Positions 6,412-12,100 of a DNA stretch of 19,037 nt are shown here, in pieces. Under the pieces are notes generated by a model that saw only the letters and a program-made list of their open reading frames with translations, made no database searches and was not told where the DNA came from. This DNA comes from CAZFZT01 sp964523675 (GTDB lineage Bacteria > Planctomycetota > Phycisphaerae > Phycisphaerales > SM1A02). The DNA lies in contig CAZFZT010000069.1 in assembly GCA_964523675.1 (NCBI GenBank), forward strand, positions 1-19,037. The letters run 5' to 3'. Position 1 is the stretch's first letter. Each line of letters opens with the position of its first letter. A program made the translations under genes and the position numbers.

Positions 6412-8691
6412 TCACTCCGTTCCGCCTTCGAACGCGACGATCAGCATTGCATAGCCGTCGAGCTCAAAATGCTCCACGCGCACTTCAATCGTGCGCTCGG
6501 CATCAATCTGAAATGAATGCACGTGCTCCTTGGGCGGATGCCACGTCCAGTCATCGATGATCAACTCATCGTCGAGCCACAGCCGAATGCCATCATCCGA
6601 AAGCGAGCGCACGTGCCACATACCCGGCGGAAGCGTGATGTGTGACGAAGCGATCACGCCGAAGCGATCGACGGGCAGCCCGGCTTCCTGGACAGACGGC
6701 GGCACATCGGGATGCTGGCTCGGCCCGGCATGGCCGAAGTCCAGCCGCAGGTGCGGACTTCCAAACTTCACGCCCGCACCCTCGCGGATCACGCCGCCTT
6801 CTCGCCGCCACTCCTCGACATTCTCGCGCGGATCAGTGTGCCACGGAAAGACAACGACCTCCCACTGAACCGGCGCGAGCGCATCTTCAACGATCAGTCG
6901 CCGCTCACCGACAACCGCTTCGATGCGGTACGGCGTGATGCGGCCGGTTGCTTCAGTGCTCACCTCAATGACCTGTGCGTTTTCTTTGCGGTCCAGCCGG
7001 ACGTATGGCTCCGGCTGATCGCGCTGCTTTGACTGGCAATGCAGTTGAATCAGCGAAGGCGCGTCGCCGCCGAGGACGCGATACGCATGCCGATTCGCTT
7101 CGCGCTCAACAAGGTGCAGCCGTGGCTCCTGCCAGTCATAAGGCCCCCACTCGGTCATGACGATGTGCTCCCGGCCATGCAGATGCTTTCGCGCCCCGAC
7201 CGGTTCTGTCTCGCCGTAAAGTTCAAGATCATCCCACTGCGTCCGGTCAATGCGCGGCCGATCGCGGCTGGCTCGCTTGAGTGATTCGAGACTCGCGTCA
7301 TCAGCCACCAGGAACTCGGCAGTGTAGTAATAGTCATTGCGGCCGTAGGACGTACCCTGCGTGCGGGTCAATTCAGCGACGATGAGATCCTGCACGAAAT
7401 CATTGAACGTGATGACGTTCTCCGTCGCGCCCTTGTGATTCGCCTTCGCCCACGGCAATTCGAGCAGCCGGGGATGTTCGCGTGACCACAATCGCACGCC
7501 GACGGCATTGCGGCGGAACCAGTTTTCCTGGATGACGTTGCGGTAACCGTGTTCGATATTGATCCCGCCGCGCTCCGAGCCGTAGGGCATGTCGCCGTTC
7601 TCTTCAATCGCGTTGAGCGTGATCAGCGTGCCTTGTGAGAAGCCGCCCCAGATGCCGCAGATGGCGTTGCCTGCAAGGCGATTCCGCGCAATTGTGTTGC
7701 CGAAACTGAAGGTAAGTTCAAGGCCGTGCGCAGCGGCATAGGAGAAATCATTGTCGATAATGAGATTGTCGTTGTTCCCTCGCCGCTCATACCACGACAG
7801 CTCATCGCGCGGATCGACTTCGCCAAGCGCTTCTTTGCCGGCGAACGCAAAGAGCCCATCGCCGCCATGCGTTGCCGAGTTTTGCGCGATAATGTTGTTG
7901 GAGCACTGCTCGAACATGAGAATGCCGGCGGAGTCCTGGCCGCGGTTGTACACGCCGTGGCTGTAGCCGCGAATGCAGAAGTCGAAGGCGTTGCGCGAGA
8001 TGGTGTTGCCGTTTGACCGCCACATCGCAAGCCCCCAGCCGGAGAGGAACGAGCAGTCGTTGTCGTAGATGCGTGAGTTGTTGACGCACCTGAGCAGGAT
8101 GCCGTTCTGCACATCGCGCCCCCAGTTGCGGCGAATCGTGATGTTCTCGCTTGATTCAACCACGATGCCGCCGCCATAGTTCGTCATCCACTCGCGGTTG
8201 TCGTTGTTATGCGGCCAGAGCCAGTCAGATGAATCCTCTTGTTGCGGAGTGGATTTCAGCCGCTGACGGAAGTTGTCGGAGACGTTCGCATCTTCAATGG
8301 TCAGGCCGTTGGCGTTCTCAGCGAAGATGGCAACCTTGTAGCCGGAGAATCGCCCGCCCCGGATGGTGTTGTTCGAGCCGGTGATGCGCACACCGATGCC
8401 GGTGTATTGATCCGGCGCAGTTTCGGCGGCCGCGCCGCGCAGGCGGGCGTCGGTGAAGTCGATGATGAGATCATTGCCGAGGACGTGTATGACGCCGTTA
8501 CCGTCTTCATCAGCGATAAAGTCTTCATTGATGACGATGCGTGCGCTCTCCCGGACTTCGATATTGTCGCGGTTGACTTCAATCGTCGGCAGCTCTTCCT
8601 GCGCGACTGCGGGGTTCACCACAGAGGCGCAGAGAGCGCAGAGGAGGCCGAAGATGGTTGTGTTGTTGCGACGGGCGGCTAATCTTTTCAT
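6412..8691 (-). CDS. Secreted right-handed beta-helix protein with C-terminal PA14-like domain
   Basis: A 759-residue exported protein. A signal peptide occupies residues 1-30 (basic start MKRLAARR, hydrophobic GLLCALCASVV, cleavage after PAVA). Residues about 45-430 are a parallel beta-helix, with many Asn-rich turns of the NNTIRGG, NNIIAQN, GNTIARN and ENVITFN type as in NosD/pectate-lyase-like folds. The last ~100 residues resemble PA14: PPGMWHVRSLSDDGIRLWLDDELIIDDW with a closing strand. This architecture suggests binding or cleavage of polysaccharide outside the cytoplasm; no catalytic residues can be assigned. ATG 8691 was chosen over an upstream TTG because AGAGG lies just before it and the signal peptide starts there. 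The hydrophobic core of the signal peptide is encoded by a copy of a dispersed repeat, and a second copy sits inverted just upstream of the start. Confidence 0.88.
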   Translation of the reverse strand: MKRLAARRNNTTIFGLLCALCASVVNPAVAQEELPTIEVNRDNIEVRESARIVINEDFIADEDGNGVIHVLGNDLIIDFTDARLRGAAAETAPDQYTGIGVRITGSNNTIRGGRFSGYKVAIFAENANGLTIEDANVSDNFRQRLKSTPQQEDSSDWLWPHNNDNREWMTNYGGGIVVESSENITIRRNWGRDVQNGILLRCVNNSRIYDNDCSFLSGWGLAMWRSNGNTISRNAFDFCIRGYSHGVYNRGQDSAGILMFEQCSNNIIAQNSATHGGDGLFAFAGKEALGEVDPRDELSWYERRGNNDNLIIDNDFSYAAAHGLELTFSFGNTIARNRLAGNAICGIWGGFSQGTLITLNAIEENGDMPYGSERGGINIEHGYRNVIQENWFRRNAVGVRLWSREHPRLLELPWAKANHKGATENVITFNDFVQDLIVAELTRTQGTSYGRNDYYYTAEFLVADDASLESLKRASRDRPRIDRTQWDDLELYGETEPVGARKHLHGREHIVMTEWGPYDWQEPRLHLVEREANRHAYRVLGGDAPSLIQLHCQSKQRDQPEPYVRLDRKENAQVIEVSTEATGRITPYRIEAVVGERRLIVEDALAPVQWEVVVFPWHTDPRENVEEWRREGGVIREGAGVKFGSPHLRLDFGHAGPSQHPDVPPSVQEAGLPVDRFGVIASSHITLPPGMWHVRSLSDDGIRLWLDDELIIDDWTWHPPKEHVHSFQIDAERTIEVRVEHFELDGYAMLIVAFEGGTE
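8615..8647 (-). repeat. Dispersed CTCTGTG repeat, copy 1, inside the beta-helix signal peptide
   Basis: On the minus strand this copy runs from CCTCCTCTGCGCTCTCTGCG to a closing TGGTGAA and encodes signal-peptide residues 15-26 (GLLCALCASVVN). It is the same family as the copies at 8729-8759, 8813-8880 and 12027-12094, which lie in the opposite orientation. Against copy 2 it matches at 27 of 29 positions. Confidence 0.85.
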
Positions 8692-8728
8692 CCGGGCCTC
8701 TGCTATCCCATATCTCAATCTTTTGCTC

Positions 8729-8759
8729 GTCTCTGTGCTCTCTGCGCCTCTGCGGTGAA
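8729..8759 (+). repeat. Dispersed CTCTGTG repeat, copy 2, upstream of the beta-helix gene
   Basis: Runs from GTCTCTGTGCTCTCTGCGCC to a closing GCGGTGAA. It is inverted relative to copy 1, so the two arms (8615-8643 and 8731-8759) bracket the beta-helix start codon and could pair in the mRNA with one mismatch and one G-U pair. Confidence 0.85.
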
Positions 8760-8812
8760 TGCTCTCAGACCCGGGGCGGCGCTTGGGCGCGGCTTTGCCG
8801 CTTCTGCGCTCT

Positions 8813-8880
8813 GCCCCGGCTTGTGTTTGAACAAGTTCTGCTTTTGCTCTCCTCTGTGTTCTCTGTGCCTCTGTGGCGAA
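8813..8880 (+). repeat. Dispersed CTCTGTG repeat, copy 3, extended form after the frr stop
   Basis: This 68-base unit aligns without gaps to 12027-12094. Both begin GCCCCGGCTTGTG, contain a variable 11-base stretch, and finish with GCTCTCCTCTGTG, a CTCTGTGCCTCTGTGG core and GAA. The GCCCCGG at its left end can pair with CCGGGGC at 8771-8777, closing an imperfect hairpin that contains a smaller one (GCGGCTTTGCCGC). The unit ends two bases beyond the frr stop codon. Confidence 0.85.
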
Positions 8881-8882
8881 CT

Positions 8883-9455
8883 CTAGATTTCGTCAATCTC
8901 CGCGGCCTTCTTGTCGCAATGGGCATCGATCGCGCCGATGTGCTCTTTGGTGAGCTCATCCATGCGCGCTTTGGCGGCTTTGCCTTCATCTTCGGAAACG
9001 CCGTTGGCCTTGTCCTTGACGAGTTGATCGATGTTCTTGTTGCCGTCGCGGCGTTCGTTACGCACAGCGACGCGCGCCTCCTCAGCCATCTTGCGCACCT
9101 GGCCGATCAACTGCTTGCGCCGTTCCTGCGAGGGCGGCGGCACGTTGATGCGAATCGTCTGACCCTCCGCCATCGGGTTGAGCCCGAGGTCGGCGGTCTC
9201 AATCGCCTTGATGATGTCGTTCTTGGCGGAAGGATCAAACGGCTTGATAAGCAGCTGCGTTGGTTCGGGGACGCTGATCGAGGCGAGTTCGCGCAGGTCG
9301 GTCGGGTTGCCGTAGTACTCGACCTTGACATAGTCGATCAGGGCCGTCGTTGCCCGGCCGGTGCGAATGCCGCGCAGTTCCCGGTCGAAGTACTCGATCG
9401 AACGTTTCATGCGCTCGCGCGTCTCTTGAATGACTTTGTCCAGTTGAGGATTCAC
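8883..9455 (-). CDS. frr: Ribosome recycling factor
   Basis: A 190-residue ribosome recycling factor, slightly longer than the usual ~185. Together with EF-G it splits the post-termination ribosome. Family signatures are RELRGIRTGRATTALIDYVKVEYYG near residues 25-49, PTDLRELASISVPEPTQLLIKPFD, and a long three-helix-bundle region including PPPSQERRKQLIGQVRKMAEEARVAVRNERRD. The start is GTG 9455, with AAGGAG about ten bases upstream. It ends in EIDEI with TAG, and a dispersed repeat begins almost at once downstream. The usual partners pyrH and tsf are not beside it. A TATATT on the minus strand (9492-9497) is a possible -10, with no clear -35. Confidence 0.97.
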   Translation of the reverse strand: MNPQLDKVIQETRERMKRSIEYFDRELRGIRTGRATTALIDYVKVEYYGNPTDLRELASISVPEPTQLLIKPFDPSAKNDIIKAIETADLGLNPMAEGQTIRINVPPPSQERRKQLIGQVRKMAEEARVAVRNERRDGNKNIDQLVKDKANGVSEDEGKAAKARMDELTKEHIGAIDAHCDKKAAEIDEI

Positions 9456-9573
9456 TGGTGTTGATCTCCTTGGGCGTCTAGGGAACGCATCAATATAGCC
9501 GATTGGCGGGATGAAAACGCAGGAATCGCATCGCCTCAGGCGTGTGCCGCTGCAGCGCGCCTTCCGAACTTCA

Positions 9574-10059
9574 TCATTTCAGCCGATGCTCCACGCGAAA
9601 ATCCACGCCATTGGTTGAAAAGAACTCAGCCAGCAATACAGGATTCTCAGGAACCGGCCCATCGATTCCCAGCCGCATGAAATACATGCGCGAAACATCG
9701 TCAAAATGGTTCTGATTGGAGTCAAGGTCTCGCAGATCCACATTCCAGCCGGTGATGCCTCGCCCTGGGATCGCATCGCCATCAAACAGCTCAAGCCGCA
9801 GAAAGCCGAAGCAGCGAGTGGTGTACTCATCTGCATCGGTGAACTCAATACGCGCTTCAAGCAGATGGCCCTCACCCGCATCAACGATGCGGCTCAGCGG
9901 ATGTACGCGCATCGCTGCAGGCCAGAACGGCCAGGCCGCGCTCGGGCCGCGATCCTCATCCGCGATATCGAAGTCGGTCGGTGAGGCGCCGCCTCTCGAC
10001 GCGCAGCCGGTCGCGGCAAGCATCAGCATGGTCACGATCAAAGCAGGCAAAGGCCGCAT
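9574..10059 (-). CDS. Small lipoprotein of unknown function
   Basis: A 161-residue protein with a lipoprotein signal: hydrophobic ALIVTMLMLAATG then C19 (lipobox AATGC) followed by ASRGG, so it should be lipidated and anchored at a membrane. The mature part is mainly beta (HLLEARIEFTDADEYTTRCFGFLRLELFDGD) with a DSNQNHFDD-type acidic stretch that could bind calcium, though this is only suggestive. No family is recognised. ATG 10059 is preceded by GGAG on the minus strand. It lies downstream of the terminator closing the capsid operon, so it is probably transcribed on its own. The 118 bases to frr hold nothing recognisable beyond the frr ribosome site and the possible -10. Confidence 0.75.
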   Translation of the reverse strand: MRPLPALIVTMLMLAATGCASRGGASPTDFDIADEDRGPSAAWPFWPAAMRVHPLSRIVDAGEGHLLEARIEFTDADEYTTRCFGFLRLELFDGDAIPGRGITGWNVDLRDLDSNQNHFDDVSRMYFMRLGIDGPVPENPVLLAEFFSTNGVDFRVEHRLK

Positions 10060-10130
10060 GGCTCCGGATGATAGAGCGTGTTGAGTGAACGTGGTACCGC
10101 TCAGGCGGGCTCCGACCCGGTGAGCTCGCG

Positions 10131-10165
10131 AAAAAAGGCCCAGGAACGGTGAGCGTTCCTGGGCC
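10131..10165 (-). terminator. Strong intrinsic terminator of the portal-scaffold-capsid operon
   Basis: GGCCCAGGAACG (10137-10148) and CGTTCCTGGGCC (10154-10165) form a perfect 12-bp stem with a 5-base loop. On the minus strand the stem is followed directly by six Ts (10136-10131). It lies 27 bases beyond the capsid stop codon, so it should end transcription of the phage-like operon. Confidence 0.92.
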
Positions 10166-10192
10166 GGGATTCACGAAATGCGTTGACGACGA

Positions 10193-11353
10193 TCAATCGG
10201 CGCTGAGCCCGCGCAACAGACCGTGTGCGTTCTCATTGCGAAACTCGAGCGTGTACTCGCCGAGCACCTGCCCCGACTCCGCGTCACCGGTGCGGGCGAG
10301 CGGCTTGAAGTGAAACGATCGGCCGGCGAGAGGCAGAACGTCGATGCGCGATGAATCGAGGAGCAGAATCGTGTCCTGCGGCACCCATCGGCTGAGCACG
10401 ACGCGGCAGATGCCGAAGTCAGATTCATACACATCGACCTGCGAGCTGAAGACTTTGTCGTGATCGATGAAGCGTTGATTCGATTCGACGAACCGATTGA
10501 TGCGCCGCTTCTGCGAGCCGCCGCACACGATGGTGTCCACGTGGCCGGCGCTGCTTTCCCAGATGCGCCGGAGGGCAGCATTGAGGAGCGCTTCGTTGAC
10601 GAAGCCGCCGTCGCCTGCGGGCATGCCGTCCTCACCCGGCTCCAAGACGTTTGTGATGATGGAGGAACGAATGCCGCGCATCGTTCGGCGTGTTGATTGT
10701 CCGCCTTGCGGATCGGACTCGGGCGCGACGCCGTTGATGACGCAGTTTTCGAGATCGCGCAGCAACTCGCGCAGGCGGCTTTGCTTCTGCCAGTCGAGTT
10801 CATCATCGACCGCGATCTGCTGCGCAGCGAGTTCACTGCCGGAGACTTCAACAGTGGCGGCGAAGATCTGCGTGTAGTTGGAGATGCGGCTGCGAATGGT
10901 GAATCGCGACTGGCCGGCTTCGGCGCCTTCGAGCGCTGCGTTGCCGATGATGTTGATGACATCGCCATCGGTGAGTTCGGCTGCTTCGGTGCCGCCGTAC
11001 TCGCGCATGACGGTCAGTTCATCGCCGGATTTATCAACGACGAGCATGACCTCGGTCTTGCCGGCAAGCATGATCTGATCGCCGATCTGAAACCGATCGC
11101 CGTTGGCGACCTCGAAGGCCGTGTCGGTGGTCGGGTTCGAAATCTCATCGTCATCGACGATGTCGGTGTTGGGCAGAAGCGAATCTTCGAGCCATTCGTG
11201 AACTGTGGACATCGCGGACCGCTGCGGATCGCCGAGATGATCGAGCAGCGGCGTTTCATGGGGACTGACAATGGCGATGATGTCGGAGACATCTTCGGCG
11301 ATTTCCGGCAGCGTCGCGCCGGCGGTGTAAGTGGCTTTTCCAGTGAAGGGCAT
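10193..11353 (-). CDS. SU10/DUF5309-type major capsid protein
   Basis: A 386-residue HK97-fold capsid protein of the DUF5309/SU10 type (PF17236). The N-terminus (TYTAGATLPEIAEDVSDII then IVSPHETPLLDHLGD, residues 8-42) is the family's characteristic opening. A further strand-rich region (about 85-150) would be an inserted domain, followed by RSRISNYTQIFAATVEVSGS (near 150) and a C-terminal half with CGGSQKRRINRFV and SDFGICRVVLSRWVPQDTILLLD. I chose ATG 11353: the upstream frame to 11458 only translates repeat DNA. It follows the scaffold and portal genes in typical phage order and is the last gene before a strong terminator. The frame is intact with no internal stops, so it could still make particles. 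An encapsulin is less likely given the portal and scaffold partners. Confidence 0.85.
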   Translation of the reverse strand: MPFTGKATYTAGATLPEIAEDVSDIIAIVSPHETPLLDHLGDPQRSAMSTVHEWLEDSLLPNTDIVDDDEISNPTTDTAFEVANGDRFQIGDQIMLAGKTEVMLVVDKSGDELTVMREYGGTEAAELTDGDVINIIGNAALEGAEAGQSRFTIRSRISNYTQIFAATVEVSGSELAAQQIAVDDELDWQKQSRLRELLRDLENCVINGVAPESDPQGGQSTRRTMRGIRSSIITNVLEPGEDGMPAGDGGFVNEALLNAALRRIWESSAGHVDTIVCGGSQKRRINRFVESNQRFIDHDKVFSSQVDVYESDFGICRVVLSRWVPQDTILLLDSSRIDVLPLAGRSFHFKPLARTGDAESGQVLGEYTLEFRNENAHGLLRGLSAD

Positions 11354-11365
11354 GGGTGGGTTCCA

Positions 11366-11393
11366 GGTGTTAGGTGTTGGGTGTTGGGTGTTA
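11366..11393. repeat. Heptamer tandem repeat GGTGTTR, four units, in the capsid gene leader
   Basis: Four adjoining 7-base units (GGTGTTA, GGTGTTG, GGTGTTG, GGTGTTA). On the sense strand of the capsid gene they read AACACC-type heptamers ending 12 bases before the ATG at 11353. No ordinary Shine-Dalgarno is visible between array and start, so the repeat has displaced or replaced the expected leader. Confidence 0.8.
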
Positions 11394-11406
11394 GAGAAGT
11401 AGGACG

Positions 11407-11447
11407 CCGGGTCTGACGAACGAGCGAAGCGAGTGAGGAAGACCCGG
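11407..11447. other. Hairpin element between scaffold and capsid genes
   Basis: CCGGGTCT (11407-11414) and AGACCCGG (11440-11447) form a perfect 8-bp stem around a 25-base purine-rich loop containing GAACGAGCGAAGCGAGTGAG. It fills most of the remaining spacer between the scaffold stop and the heptamer array. It has the look of a dispersed palindromic element rather than a terminator, as no T-run follows on the minus strand. Confidence 0.55.
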
Positions 11448-11467
11448 ATCGGGCGCACAAAGAAACA

Positions 11468-11980
11468 TCACGATTTCTTCCGCCTCAGCCGCAGGTACCG
11501 CAGCAGGTCGTGACGCGAACCGGTTGCCGATGCTTCGGCCGCGGCGTGCGCGGCTTGCTCGTCTGCGTTCGATTGCTGCTCGAACCTTGGCGACTGCGCA
11601 GCCGCCCCGTTGCGATGCGCGATGCGGAACAGATACGGCTTGCGGCGTTTGAGTTCACTCACTGCCGCGTCGATGTCGGGTTGCTCCATATCTGCAACCG
11701 CGATCTCCGTGAGCAATCGGGCCGACTCCAGGTCGATCGCATCGGCATCAAGAAGCATCTCATCGATGCGCGATCGCCGTTCGAGCGAGGTGACGGTCTG
11801 CTCGAGTTCAGTGAGCCGGTTCGACTTTTCATCGAGTTCGCGCTGAAGGTCGGCCAGTTGCTGCTCGGCCGCCTGGGTGCGCTTGCGGTACTTCCGCGAT
11901 TCGTGATGAGGAATGTTCTGATCAGCGCTGTGATCGGGAGTTGATTCGGTGTCGGGCGGTGTTTCGGTGGCGTTGTGCAT
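11468..11980 (-). CDS. Phage capsid scaffolding protein (coiled coil)
   Basis: A 170-residue, highly charged protein placed between portal and major capsid genes, as scaffolding proteins are. Residues 1-27 are polar and disordered, residues about 30-75 form a strong coiled coil (AAEQQLADLQRELDEKSNRL, then LEQTVTSLE), residues 77-120 are helical (DAAVSELKRRKPYLFRIA), and the C-terminus is basic (RYLRLRRKKS), typical of a capsid-binding tail. The sequence itself is not diagnostic; position, coiled coil and basic tail support the call. ATG 11980 is well supported by AAGGAG about nine bases upstream. A 120-base spacer separates it from the portal stop, unlike the tight packing usual in phage head operons, and that spacer holds a dispersed repeat. 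Confidence 0.75.
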   Translation of the reverse strand: MHNATETPPDTESTPDHSADQNIPHHESRKYRKRTQAAEQQLADLQRELDEKSNRLTELEQTVTSLERRSRIDEMLLDADAIDLESARLLTEIAVADMEQPDIDAAVSELKRRKPYLFRIAHRNGAAAQSPRFEQQSNADEQAAHAAAEASATGSRHDLLRYLRLRRKKS

Positions 11981-12014
11981 ATGTGGTGCTCCTTACGTCT
12001 TTGGTGTTGACGAT

Positions 12015-12094
12015 CCGGGGCGCGTTGCCCCGGCTTGTGCTCGAGCAATCTCTTTCCCTGCTCTCCTCTGTGCTCTCTGTGCCTCTGTGGTGAA
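12015..12094 (+). repeat. Dispersed CTCTGTG repeat, copy 4, extended form after the portal stop
   Basis: The 68-base unit 12027-12094 matches 8813-8880 along its whole length. Its left end GCCCCGG (12027-12033) pairs perfectly with CCGGGGC (12015-12021) over a 5-base loop. It ends six bases beyond the portal stop codon, the same placement relative to its gene as the copy after frr. Confidence 0.88.
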
Positions 12095-12100
12095 CCGCTC

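Noticed and set aside
8658..9464. 268-codon plus-strand open frame across the repeat region and frr
   Set aside because: Mostly the antisense of frr, an unambiguous gene; its first part is a translation of the dispersed repeats.
10193..11353. Encapsulin rather than a viral capsid protein
   Set aside because: The N-terminus matches the SU10/DUF5309 type, and dedicated scaffold and portal genes are present, which encapsulin loci lack.
10697..11416. 239-codon plus-strand open frame opposite the capsid gene
   Set aside because: Antisense shadow typical of GC-rich coding DNA; the capsid frame has family features and a terminator.
12015..12033. CCGGGGC/GCCCCGG hairpin as an intrinsic terminator of the portal gene
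   Set aside because: No T-run follows on either strand, and the same arms occur with the repeat copy near frr, so it belongs to the repeat element.
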